In this document: piece by piece, positions 46,396 through 57,730 of the stretch
Layout: each line of letters starts with the position of its first letter
Position numbering within the stretch: position 1 is the stretch's first letter
From: Folioceros fuciformis
Taxonomy: Eukaryota > Anthocerotophyta > Anthocerotopsida > Anthocerotales
Direction: 5' to 3'
Length of the DNA stretch: 64,000 nt
Assembly (NCBI GenBank): GCA_049999805.1
Contig: JBNGIO010006396.1
Location: 123,775 to 187,774, forward strand
Notes under the pieces: generated by a model
Seen by the model: only the letters and a program-made list of their open reading frames with translations
What the model was told of the DNA's origin: nothing
Databases searched by the model: none
Position numbers and translations under genes: made by a program

Positions 46396-47156
46396 CTACA
46401 GTTTTGCTGTTCCTATCGTGAATGTATGCTTAGCGAGGTAGACTGTGACTCGGCCTTGGGACAGAAGGGCTTTTGTTGCCTTGTTTCTGAGGTCAACAGA
46501 TGCCACTGCCATGGTGCTCCCAGCTCTCAAAACTCGGGCTTCCAGTTCCACTTCTTGCTGCAGTAGAGGCAAAGTGCAAAGCAACTGTAAGGGTCCTCGC
46601 TTGTCTACATGACGAGCACACACTTGAGGTAAAGCGTCATTTTGAACTCATCCCTCACATTCATTGCAGCCCCGGATAAGTAGGAAATGTTGATGTCGCT
46701 GGAGGTTCCCTTTTTCAACCCCACGATTGTCTTCACCGCTCCTACTGCAAAGACATCAATCAGCGTTGCTATGGCCCCTCCATGCAAGGTGCCGTGCATG
46801 TTCTGCAGCACGATCCATGCATTGTGGTCAGTCCACATCAGTAACTCCTCCTCCAGCTCCGCCACTGGTTGTGTGGAATAGATGGCTCCTCAAATCTGAG
46901 GCAGCCGATACAAGCAGGGCCAGAGAGCTCAGAGAACAGGGCCAGGGAGGAAGACACAAACCCTTACCGTAAGATGAGGAGGCACCCGGAACGTTGCCAC
47001 CATACGCCCTGGCTCGCTGAAGCTGTATGCGACGTCCTTGACGATGCAGCTCTCAAACTGGTTCAGCTCTTCCGGAAATTCCAGAGACCCTTTCGAAATC
47101 AGTGCATTCTTCCATTCCGTCACATCTTTTGAAGCGGTGGCCTTCTCTTCCGCCAT
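46396..47156 (-). CDS. Hotdog-fold acyl-CoA thioesterase, ACOT13/PaaI type (copy 1)
   Basis: Three exons on the minus strand, 47156-46968, 46802-46659 and 46557-46396, all phase 0, giving 164 residues. The catalytic-helix region reads LHGGAIATLIDVFAVGAV (HGG motif), followed by the SDINISYLSGA strand and VELEARVLRAG...AVASVDLRNKAT, as in ACOT13-like single hotdog thioesterases, which act as tetramers on acyl-CoAs. No transit peptide is obvious. It is divergent from its neighbour at 47459 with the same exon plan. Confidence 0.88.
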
Positions 47157-47458
47157 CACCACCAGCTAAATCAACCTCGTTATCGAGGCAGGGTTAGAAC
47201 TTAAGAAGCTGAGCTTTCATCCGTACCGGTCTTTCCAATGTTGTCCCCACCGCAGATAGAAGTAGCAGCCGGGTGCAACAAGTGCTAATTGTCCGTATCG
47301 TGAATATCAGCGGGCCACGCTCCGCATGCGGGCTGCGGAAAGTGTCGTAGGTGACGGTCAGGAAGAGACTCCGATTCCCTCCCCTGGTGAGCTACGCCAT
47401 TCGCGTTTGAGATTCCAATAATCGGAACTCTTCTCACTTCCGTTCTCAGACTGTGACC
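47157..47458. promoter_or_regulatory. Shared promoter region between divergent thioesterase genes
   Basis: Only 302 bp separate the two start codons, so both promoters and 5' leaders must lie here. No TATA box or known motif was identified with confidence. Confidence 0.6.
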
Positions 47459-48136
47459 ATGGCAGAGATTTCCGACAAGAGCGTTTCTGAGGGAATTGAA
47501 GCAGTTCGGGATTGGATCGAATATTCTCTGCAGAGAGTTCCTCAGGAATTAGATAAGGCAAGACCGGGATTCTTCGACTACTATGTCTGCCGTCGTGCCA
47601 AGCTCGAAAGCGCTGAAAATGGCCGAGTTGTTTTCTACTTGCAAGTGACTCCAAGCATCTGCGTGAGTCTGCCAGTCCTCTTGTGAAGGTGAGTCATGGT
47701 TGCGTGGCCATAGTCGATGAATGATGCTTTGTGTTGGATGGATGCACGCAGAATCTGTACAAGATCGTACACGGAGGAGTTATAGCTTCCCTGGTGGACA
47801 TCATAGGGACAGCAGCCATTGTCTCCACTGGAGAGCGGAAAACTGGAGTGTCTGTGGACATCAACGTGACTTACGTCTCCGCCGCCAAGCTCCACGTAAA
47901 GCTGTTGCTTCCTGAACGAAAGGATTTCGGGCCTGCTTGCTGTGTCTGTCACTGCGTTGGAGTGACATTCTTTGCTGTTGTTGGTGGTACAGGACGAGCT
48001 AGAGATCGTGGCCAAGTGCTTGAAAGTTGGCAGAATCCTTGCGCAGGTGTCTGTGCATATGAGGAATCGGACAACAGGAGAAGTTGTTGCCGAGGGCCGT
48101 CATACCAAGTATTTGCCCGTGGATTCGAAGTTGTAG
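47459..48136 (+). CDS. Hotdog-fold acyl-CoA thioesterase, ACOT13/PaaI type (copy 2)
   Basis: Three exons, 47459-47662, 47752-47895 and 47993-48136, all phase 0, giving 163 residues. The active-site region reads VHGGVIASLVDIIGTAAI, then VSVDINVTYVSAAKL and DELEIVAKCLKVGRILA, ending in a GRHTKYLP block typical of the family. The middle exon is 144 bp, exactly as in the divergent neighbour, and intron positions and phases match. The two are therefore inverted duplicates that have since diverged strongly. Substrate is unknown. Confidence 0.88.
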
Positions 48137-48324
48137 GACTGTCTGTCACCAATCGGAGACACCGCAACCGCACTGATTGAGCAAAAAGTGTCTGGAGCTG
48201 GATTGGGTGTGCAGTCTGCTGATTACTACATTTAAAGTACATACTGGAGTTGTTAAACTGTGCAACTATCATTGGAAAATTGCGAATTACAGCGTGAAGG
48301 CAGAGTGGAGCAGCAAAAGAAATC

Positions 48325-50155
48325 TCACTTCGCTTGGATCCCGATCTGCTCCGCGGACGTGCTCTCAAATATCCTGTCAGCGTTCCCTACCTCAAACCCG
48401 TCTCTTCTATGCCATTCATGAATCTGCACCACAGGATGACGACCTTCAGTTACGAACCTCGACAGCGGCTGGTTTCGGAGAATCTGAAGGGTTTAAATAA
48501 GGCACCTCTGCAGGATCAAGATTCCCGTATTCAGGTAGCACAAGCCGTTCTGCAAACTCCAAGTAGGACCCAGGGACTGTTCTGACTTCGCCACCAGCAA
48601 ACGCGTATGACGTCGTGTCTGCCACTGTGGAGCTCTGCTGGAGTCCACCATCTGGGCTAACTGCGAGTGGAAAGCAGGCTTTGATGGACCTAATCCATGG
48701 AACTTGCTAACCAAGCCAGCTTTTGTAACAGACTTGGAAAAAGGCCAAAGTTGTGTGATTGAATTGAATGTAATCAGATGTTACGTACCCTTGAGAATGC
48801 CCCCGTCAGAATTTAGTTTGATCCCTTTCCCTTGGAGGAAGGCGTTTAACTTCTCAATCTTTTTCAATTCTGAGGTAAGACGATGTACAGATACAGTTGC
48901 GTGATTCAAGCTGTAGCCGTTCACCAACGTCCAGGCTGCATACTCGCTTTCACTGCAAACAAGGGAAACAAGCAACAATAAAAAGTACATATTCAGCTTG
49001 TAGCCGTGAATTTTGCATCACGCGTTTATGATGGTGTGAGGGTAAACGAGGAGCACTGTAGGAAGATAGGCACGAACCCCGCAAGGTCTTGGTAATCACT
49101 CAAGGTAGGTGTCGGCCATGTTAGAGAATTTATGGAACTAGCAAGAGCCGCGTGCTGTGAAATTGCAGATGAGCAGCTAGTGTACTTCCTGATAATTTTC
49201 TGCTTCACCCCTTGCAGAGAACCAGTAAGAATGAGAATGCCAAACATGAGGGACACCAATAAACACAAACTGATACAAAAATGCTTAATTCTGTAGGTTT
49301 ACACCGGTCTTCCCATGCTTCGAGGTTCTGTAAAGAATCTTACCTCTGACTCTGGGCTAAGCTCGTTCACAAGGAGCTCCGAAATGAAAACTCTGGGGAG
49401 TGGTCCGTTGATGCCGTCTCCCTGATAGTCCAGCAAACGGTCCGGCGGAGAGAACCATAACGCCCGAATTTTCTTAGCGGGGAACCGCAGCTCATCACGG
49501 ACTTCGTAACCAAGGTCCAGGAAAAGGTGAGCAATCGAACTGATGCCACAGCCATCAACCTGCAATACATATGGAGGAGATGGTAAGGCCAAGCTTTCCA
49601 CTAGCCCTTGATGAAAGGAGAATCGGCAGCATGGCGCACCCCGAAGGTCCGATACGCAAAATGATCATAACAGATGCTGCCTTGGTCATGCTTCCGAATT
49701 AGCTCCAACACGGTCGTCGCCGTCGGGTTCTTATGCAAGTAAGGCACAGTCATCGCTCCCAAAATGTTGCGCAGAAAAACTGTTTGCACCTGTGACTGGG
49801 ATTCCAAACAAGGCTGCGAATCACGCCATCTGAAACCAGCTTATTGCATGTCAAATCTAGCAGCTTCTGGAAAACTCACCTCATCCATAGCTGCTGCGGA
49901 ATCCCTTCTCAAGGAGGCAAACGCTTGCCGTCGTTCTCTGTTCTGCACCTCATGCGCCCTGCTGCCTTTGCTCACAAAACTGCGAGTCCCATCCCTCCAG
50001 CCTAAGACAATTTGCGCTCTCTGCACCTTGGTAGCACGCGGAACGGAATGGTTTGCGCCGGGACACAGCAAATCTGACAAACACCGGAATACCTTGGCCG
50101 AGGCACCAGGGATGCTACCGCAAGTCCAAATTGCCATCCCCCTTGATGATAGCAT
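48325..50155 (-). CDS. DUF1338 protein, 2-oxoadipate dioxygenase/decarboxylase (HglS/FLO7) type
   Basis: Seven minus-strand exons join in phase to 393 residues: 50155-49880, 49789-49640, 49559-49344, 49199-49078, 48952-48789, 48660-48506, 48423-48325. The first ~90 residues, rich in Ser/Arg, look like a plastid or mitochondrial leader. The conserved core has CYDHFAYRTFG, GYEVRDELRFPAKKIRALWFSPP, NGPLPRVFISELLV, SLTWPTPT, NGYSLNHATVSV, GSYLEFAER and HRRDGFEVGNADRIFE. The His of CYDHF, the His of LNHAT and the Glu of YLEFAER fit the metal ligands of bacterial HglS, which converts 2-oxoadipate to 2-hydroxyglutarate in lysine breakdown. A rice homologue (FLO7) is a plastid protein needed for normal endosperm. 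It converges with the thioesterase gene (190 bp apart). Confidence 0.92.
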
Positions 50156-50500
50156 CGTGAATTGGAGCAAAATCACACTCCTTTCTTGCAAAATCAGCAA
50201 TTCAGCAACCGTCTCGCTCTCCGCGCAATCTGTGTCTGTGCAACTCCGCAACTGCTCTGCAGCCCGCTAAATAAATAGGGAGGCACATCTCGGCTGGAAT
50301 CTAGACGTCGTTGCCAGAAACCAGACTCCAGGAGCTAGCGAAACTGGACAAAAGGAATACAATGAAAAAAATTCAATTATTTTACTCAGCGGAAAGTCTA
50401 CCGGTACCTACATTTCCGTCCAACCTCCGGGACCAGAGCTTACCCGCGGTGTGGTTAGCAAGGGCTTGGAGACTGGCTGCATTTGCCGAGAGTTGCAAAG
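50156..50500. promoter_or_regulatory. Shared upstream region of the DUF1338 and NSUN6-like genes
   Basis: 345 bp between divergent start codons; must include both promoters and leaders. No specific motif identified. Confidence 0.5.
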
Positions 50501-53381
50501 ATGGAGATGGAGAAGGAGGTGAAATATGCGTTTGAACCTCGGCTGGAGTGGGATGAAGGTGTTCAGACCTACCTCAGTCAAGCTTATGGTGCTGCTAAAT
50601 TTGGTGAAATCTGCGCTGCCTTGAGGTATGGGGTGATGCCCCTATCCTGTGTTGTTTGGATCATTGAGCTTCTGCTGGATTTTGTCTGGGCTGAAATACG
50701 ATGGACGGCAGTGAGTGATGGAGTTTGAGTGTAAGGATGGGTATGGATGGCCTTGCAGTCGCCCATCGATTCACTCTTGTGTGCGGGTCAACACTTTGAG
50801 AACCACCCGCAGCGATATTATGAAGAAGCTTGCTGGTTTGGATGCTTGGAAGGATGAGCATTTGGAATGGCTCGGGGGAAGGAACGGGAGGGCAGTGGCA
50901 TCACAAGCAGAGTTGTTGAGTTTGGCCCCTGGAGCTTTTGACGGAGCTGAGCCTGATGTTGGTCCAGAGGATGAATTCTGTTGTGAAGATGGAGACGGGG
51001 GAGAAGCCCAGATGGTGGAGGGTACGATGGCAGCCATAGAGGAACATGCTGTTTTGGACAATGTTGTGTTGGTGAGAGGGCGGGGTCCTTGTGAGGTGAA
51101 CTATGTTGCAGAGAATGGCGGTAGCCTGAAGGAGGTGGTTGTGAGCCGGAAGTGCGCTGAGGCAGTTTTGCGTGGTGCTCATGTAGGACTTGTTCTACCG
51201 CTTGATTCAATGGACATGCTTGTAGCAACTGATGCTGGTAAATATGTCTTGTGGGTTAATGATTGCGTAGGTGTATGCATGTGCCGTGTGTGTTGCTGGA
51301 CGTCAGGCACAAATGTTCCATTCTCTACCCTGTAGCATTTGGTGTTCGAGGCCTTGTCTCATATCTGTTTCTATGTTCACAGGTGTTTGTTCCAGGAGTG
51401 CTTGCTTGCAGTGGGCACGTTGAGCGGGGTGACGTAGTTGCTGTATCCGTTGCCGTGGAGCGTCCAGATGGGAGCGGAAGTTGGTCGGCTGGGCTCACCA
51501 GAGGAACAACGCTAGCTTCGGATCATGCAAATGCCCGTAAATATGCACAAAATTCCTTCTGTTCCCTGCTAAGTTTTGAGACGAACTGTATCAGAACACG
51601 TGATGATGCAGACATCTTCTTGCAGAGCTTGATGGGGGTGACAGAAGTGGCTGGTTCATTGGGAAAGGGCAAGCCATGCTGTCCAGAGGATCCATTTTCA
51701 AAGAGATGAAAGGTGTCGCTGTGCGAATGACAGAGAGGGTTTACCAACTTCCCCCTTTTAATGGTACTCTGTAGTACAGCATGCTGTTGAATCTGCAGCC
51801 TTTGAGCAGAGCAAAGGTTTGTGAGTAACAATGTTCCGGAAGTCCACGATTGCTCTGACAAAGGGGCGGGTTGAATGACAGGACTGCTGGAGGGTGAAAT
51901 ATTTCTTCAGAACCTTCCAAGTGTTGTAGCAGCCCATGTGCTAGGTACTTTCTCTGGAGTTTTCAGTTTCTTAAACCAAGCATTGGAGAAGCCAGTGAGT
52001 CAAGAGTTGACGTACTTACTGCAAATTGATAGATCCACAGCCAGGAGAAAGGATCTTGGACATGTGTGCGGCACCAGGTGGAAAAACAACAGCAATTGCC
52101 CTTCTCATGTCGGATAGGGGTGAATGTATTGCATTGGATCGGTCCCACAGCAAGGTGATTCACCATGCATCATTTTGTCTGTTGCTGTGTTAACTGCTTG
52201 TATGCAAAGCAGCTTGAACTTAGCGCCTTTTGTCCATTTGCCATTGCAGGTGCGTGAAATCAAGTCCTTGGCACAGGAGATGGGCCTCACTTGTATCCAT
52301 GCCTACAAGCTTGATGCACTGAAGTCAGTGCAAAAGGAATATCCTCAGCTGGTTGCATCACCCGCAGTTGGTCTGCAAAATATAGCACCTCTTGTCGAAG
52401 AAGCAGCATCACTGTCTAGCGAATTTGGCTACCTACCTGATCAGAGAAAGACCTCTGGCCCTTACACAAGTAGAGCGGAGGAGAGAAAGCGTGCACGGAA
52501 AATGAAGAGTGGACCAGGCAGGAGCCAAGACGTGGGTGCGAAGGTGGAGAAAGTAACTGGCTTTGCCCGCAGAAGCTTTGACAGGGTGCTCCTGGATGCA
52601 CCCTGCTCAGCACTGGGACTTCGTCCCCGACTGTTTGCTGGAGAGGTACAAGGGGCAGTCCTGAAGCTGAAGGAAAGATCCCGAAATCTTCAATAATGTC
52701 CTTACGGTGAACGTTGTTGTGCTTGATGCAGGAGACCCTCGACAAACTCAGGAAGAACGGCAGCTATCAACGCAGAATGCTCGATCAAGCTGTGCAACTG
52801 GTCCGGCCAGGGGGCATTTTGTTGTATTCCACGTTGTGCCTCACTCCCAACACCTCACCCATTTTCCAGTCGGCCTCCTGAGGCATACTCCAGATTCATG
52901 GTTTCCTGAGACTTTAATATCTGGTACTTACCTGCAGGTGCACCATCAACCCTGGAGAAAATGAAGCTGCAGTCCGCTACGCTCTGGACAAGTACAGCTA
53001 CCTCTCCCTGGTGCCCCAGGCGAGTCCCCATTTTAGTGAATGACTTCTGTGCGCCACCTTGACTCCACACCCATTCCAGCCTGACTCTTGCTGTGTAGTG
53101 CAGACACCTGTCTTAGGAGGCCCAGGCCTCGTGGGTGGGCTGGATGTCTTCGATGGAGTTTCCCGCAGGTTGAACTGTTTTGGCCAAAGCCGATGCCAGT
53201 CTGTTCCGCAGGGTGATCTCAACCTCAACTCCTACTGACATCATCTCATGTATGCAGGGAGTGGCTGAGGGACGGGGAGCAGCATCTTGTGCAGCGATTT
53301 GATCCCTCTGACCATGGTGACACCATCGGGTTCTTCATCGCTAAGTTCCAAGTCGCCAAGGACTGCGATCTGGAGACGTGA
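50501..53381 (+). CDS. NSUN6-like: NSUN6-like RNA cytosine-C5 methyltransferase with PUA domain
   Basis: Begins MEMEKEVKYAFEP at 50501; first exon to 50625, about eleven exons in all, ending at 53381. Order: an N-terminal segment (RPSIHSCVRVNTLRTT), a PUA-type region (SRKCAEAVLRGAH, then VPGVLACSGHVERGDVVAV), and a Rossmann methyltransferase. Motifs: SAM-binding LDMCAAPGGKTTAIA, ALDRS, motif IV LLDAPCSALG and motif VI YSTCTINPGENEAAV with the catalytic Cys pair. It then reads GGPGLVGG and the RFDPSDHGDTIGFFIAKF end. This plan matches NSUN6, which methylates the acceptor stem of certain tRNAs and some mRNAs. A Lys/Arg-rich insert of ~70 residues separates SAM motifs (SRAEERKRARKMKSG). The intron after LSLVPQ (53028-) starts with GC, not GT. 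Confidence 0.9.
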
Positions 53382-54067
53382 TTCTTTCCTGTCATCAGTT
53401 GTGCACACACAACAAAACAGAAACGATGGAACATGTATTTCTGCTTTAGCTAGAGACTTTTAACTTAAGAAGGGGACAAATCTACCTTCCCGTGACAAAA
53501 GAATGGGGGGTAAGCAAAATCTCGACGTGATGCAAAAGATGGCATTTGTTGCTCCTGGGTTGGCCCAGGTTACGTAGCTACGTTTCTCATATGGCCGTTG
53601 GAGGATAGGATAAGACGTGTTGAAGGAGGAGAGGGTGATCGTGGCCGCATCTGAGGCGGTCGTTTGCTCGGCCCGGTTCGGGCCCCGAATCCGCTTGCGT
53701 GGAAGAGTGTGCGCCTCGCTGGCGGAACCTTCATCCAGCGTTGTGTGTTCCAGGATCCACTCGTTTCGTTGCGTGCTGTCTGGGTACAGGAGGCTTCCAG
53801 AGCTCAGGACCCAGCCTCCGTGGCTCCATGTCCTTTCTCTGCCTGGAACTGCATTTACCCGACCCGTCTGCTCTCTGAGAACCTCGGCCTTGTCTTCATT
53901 GCCTGGTTCCTCCCCCTGTCCTTTCCTTGATTGCGTGAGCAGGAACATTTCGGAGGCTTCTTTCTCTTGTCTCACTTCCCCGAGACTTGCAAAGTATTAG
54001 ACTCCGCATTCGCATTCTCCTCGGAGCGTGCGTAGCAGGAGCAGATTTGTTGGGTTGCCAAGGCAGG
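53382..54067. other. FtsH upstream region
   Basis: Promoter and 5' leader of the FtsH gene presumably lie here. No other gene recognised. Confidence 0.4.
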
Positions 54068-56813
54068 ATGGCGCAGGTTGTGGGCATCGCAGCTCTGCCT
54101 TCCTCGTCCCTGGGCCTGGCTGGAGCCGGAAGGCGGGGAGGGAAGGTGGGTTCTGCGTTTGTGGGCGACAGGCTGGCGAGCGCTGTGGGAGTGGAGCTGT
54201 GTCCCGGGAGGAGGAGCTCGAGGAATGCGTCCAGTAGGGCCGCGGTGGAGGAGGTTGTGGCTTCCGTGAGGGAGTCTCTGCCGGCTGCGGCCATGGCGTC
54301 CTTGGTGGCGGCGTTGGCTAGCTCGCAGATGGCGGTGGCGGCGGATTACGTGCCCCCTCCGACCGAGGGGGCGGGAGTGGAGGAGATGCAGCTGCAGAGG
54401 CAGTCGCAGGCGGAGCCGCTGGCTGGGGCCTCGCTCACTGCGCCGGTGCTGAAGAAATCTGACCTTCCGGAGGGGACCCAGTGGCGGTACAGCGAGTTCA
54501 TCAATGCCGTGAAGGCGGGGAAGGTGGAGAGGGTGAGGTTTGCGAAGGACGGGTCGACGCTGCAGCTGACGGCTGTGGATGGGCGGAGGGCGGCTGTCAC
54601 TCTGCCCAATGACCCGGACTTGGTGGATATTTTGGCTNNNNNNNNNNNNNNNNNNNNNNNNNNNNNNNNNNNNNNNNNNNNNNNNNNNNNNNNNNNNNNN
54701 NNNNNNNNNNNNNNNNNNNNNNNNNNNNNNNNNNNNNNNNNNNNNNNNNNNNNNNNNNNNNNNNNNNNNNNNNNNNNNNNNNNNNNNNNNNNNNNNNNNN
54801 NNNNNNNNNNNNNNNNNNNNNNNNNNNNNNNNNNNNNNNNNNNNNNNNNNNNNNNNNNNNNNNNNNNNNNNNNNNNNNNNNNNNNNNNNNNNNNNNNNNN
54901 NNNNNNNNNNNNNNNNNNNNNNNNNNNNNNNNNNNNNNNNNNNNNNNNNNNNNNNNNNNNNNNNNNNNNNNNNNNNNNNNNNNNNNNNNNNNNNNNNNNN
55001 NNNNNNNNNNNNNNNNNNNNNNNNNNNNNNNNNNNNNAGGCAAGGGGGAGCTGGAGGGCCTGGTGGTTTGGGCGGGCCTATGGACTTTGGGAGGTCTAAG
55101 TCTAAGTTTCAGGAGGTGCCTGAGACGGGAGTCACGTTTGCTGATGTTGCCGGGGCTGATCAGGCCAAGCTGGAGTTGCAGGAGGTAGTGGATTTCTTGA
55201 AGAATCCTGAGAAGTATACTGCTCTGGGTGCCAAGATTCCCAAGGGGTGTTTGTTGGTTGGGCCTCCCGGGACCGGGAAGACTTTGCTGGCCAGGGCTGT
55301 GGCTGGAGAGGCTGGAGTGCCCTTCTTCTCGTGTGCTGCTTCCGAGTTTGTGGAGCTGTTTGTGGGAGTCGGAGCTTCTAGGGTTAGGGACCTGTTTGAG
55401 AAGGCCAAGGCCAAGGCTCCTTGCATCGTGTTTATCGATGAGATCGATGCCGTGGGGAGGCAGAGAGGGGCTGGAATGGGAGGTGGGAATGATGAGAGGG
55501 AGCAGACCATCAACCAGCTGCTGACGGAGATGGATGGGTTTGCAGGCAACAGTGGAGTCATCGTGCTGGCTGCCACCAACAGGCCGGATGTGCTGGACTC
55601 CGCGTTGCTCAGGCCTGGGAGGTTTGACAGGCAGGTCACTGTGGACAGACCGGACGTGTCGGGCCGGGTGAGGATCTTGCAGGTGCACTCCAGGGGGAAG
55701 TCCTTGGCTAAGGATGTGGACCTGGAGAAGATCGCGAGGAGGACTCCTGGCTTTACAGGGGCCGATTTGCAGAACCTGATGAATGAGGCTGCTATTCTGG
55801 CGGCGAGACGGGACCTGAAGGAAATTAGTAAGGATGAGATCTCAGATGCGTTGGAGAGGATCATTGCAGGGCCGGAGAAGAAGTCGGCTGTGGTGACGGA
55901 AGAGAAGAAGAGGCTGGTTGCTTACCATGGTATGATCTGTCCCTTGTCTTCGTTGACAATGTATCCTCTCTTTTCTAGAATTGGGTGTGCTTGCAGGTGT
56001 GCTTTGTTTGACATGGGTGGATTCTTTGCCACTTTTATTGCAGAGGCCGGACATGCCCTGGTTGGCGCTCTCATGCCGGAGTACGATCCCGTGGCCAAGA
56101 TCTCCATCGTTCCACGAGGAGGGGCAGGAGGGTTGACATTCTTTGCTCCCAGTGAGGAGAGGCTGGAATCAGGGCTGTACAGTAGGTCCTATCTGGAGAA
56201 CCAGATGGCTGTTGCCCTCGGCGGAAGGTAGTTCAGCTCCTTCTCCTTCCTTCTTTTCCTCTCTGTCGAAGCGAGGGATGGCTGAGTGCACTTTCTCTTA
56301 GGAGAACTAACTGATTATGCTGTTGAATGCATGCAGGCTTGCGGAAGAGCTCATCTTCGGAACTGAGAATGTGACAACCGGTGCATCTAACGACTTCATG
56401 CAAGTGTCCAGAGTAGCCAGGCAAATGGTGGAACGGTTTGGTTTCAGCAAGAAGATCGGCCAGCTTGCCCTCGGTGGTGGTGGAGGGAACCCGTTCCTCG
56501 GGCAGCAGGTACATACATCCCTGGAAGTGATCGTCACTCAGGTTTTGTGAATGTCACAGGGTCTAACAAGTCTCACGTCCTTACTGTGCAGGTGTCCCAA
56601 CAGTCAGACTATTCTATGGCGACAGCTGATGTGATCGATTCCGAAGTACGTGAGCTCGTCGACCGAGCTTACTCTAGGGCAAAGGTGCTCATGACTACAC
56701 ACATCGACATCCTCCACAAACTAGCAGCCCTCCTTATGGAGAAGGAGACGGTGGATGGTGAGGAGTTCCTAAGCCTGTTTGTGGACGGCAAGGCCGAGTT
56801 GTATGTGAATTAA
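54068..56813 (+). CDS. FTSH: Plastid thylakoid AAA+ zinc metalloprotease FtsH (FTSH1/5 type), with an internal gap
   Basis: Start at 54068 ([11 protein letters not shown]). An Ala/Ser/Arg-rich transit peptide of ~75 residues is followed by a hydrophobic [18 protein letters not shown] segment typical of thylakoid targeting. After the gap: [23 protein letters not shown], Walker [10 protein letters not shown], Walker [10 protein letters not shown], pore-side [18 protein letters not shown] region ATNRPDVLD...RPGRFDR and zinc site HEAGH. Four exons: 54068-55929 (with gap), 56044-56227, 56337-56508, 56592-56813. The intron at 55930 splits the codon after the first His of HEAGH. FTSH1/5-type subunits form the thylakoid complex that degrades photodamaged D1. 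The reading frame differs on the two sides of the gap. AATAAA at 56883 may be the polyadenylation signal. Confidence 0.95.
54638..55037. other. Assembly gap, 400 N, inside FtsH exon 1
   Basis: Removes the stretch between LVDILA and GGAGGPGG, where family members have only about 40-45 residues including the second membrane helix. The 400 N therefore either overestimates the missing length or hides an intron. Confidence 0.95.
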
Positions 56814-57730
56814 TTCCTTCGGCAAGGTCGAAGCCCTGTGACATAGACCTGATGCAGGTTCCTCAATTGTATCTTTCATCACAATAAAAACAAAGGTGTG
56901 TAGAGCTGAATCACAACCCAAGAACAAAGTGTATCATATTCCAGTGTAGAGTAGAGACCACCTTGCTCAACCCTCCTGGGGTACAGGAGTTCCCACTGTA
57001 CCTGTCTCGAAGTTTTGGTAAACCGAATCTCGTAGATGAACTTCACTGCCGCATGTAGTCGGAATGACGAACCCAGTAGATTCGTCAGGTGGCTTCCCTC
57101 TGTATCCTGTGTATGTGGGACCAAGGTCGAGGATTCTGAATTACAGTGAGCATTTTGGACATTCCTCCGTCTATCCGCGTATGAGTAATGAGTGATCAAT
57201 GTGTGATTTGGAGAACTCGATATGCTGTCAGGCTGGTGTACTTTGTTTGAAAGCCGCAATCTTGGATTGTGACAGCGGATTACAAGGTCAATCATTAGCT
57301 TGTTCCTCCTCCTTCCCAGTGTGCATCCATATTTTCTGCGTCTCCACCCTTTATGGGGCTTAAGTATCCGAAGAACGAGATGAAGCGCTGTGGTAAACTT
57401 CAAGGGGACGAGTTCTCCAGTTCTCACCGTCGTGTCAGTCAGTCTGACGCTTCTTCTGCCTGCCCTGCCTCGGGCACGCGCATCAATTATTGCGTCTCGA
57501 TAGAGGAAGCTGATCACTTTTTGGTGCTCGAGTTGTGGAAGATGTGTGCGTGAGCTTGAACGGGTTGGCTTTTTGCTTTGAAGCGCATTCGCTTGTGAAG
57601 TACATTCTTGTTTGGAGGATCTAGTGCCTCTGATGCTTATTGTGATTCACGCTTCAACATATTATTGTCGTGCTTTGAGCTTCAGCCTTTCAATTTAGAG
57701 CTTCAGATCTGGATTAGGAGCTGGAATGCG
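56814..57730. other. Intergenic spacer
   Basis: FtsH 3' untranslated region with AATAAA at 56883-56888, then the upstream region of the next gene. Nothing else recognised. Confidence 0.4.
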
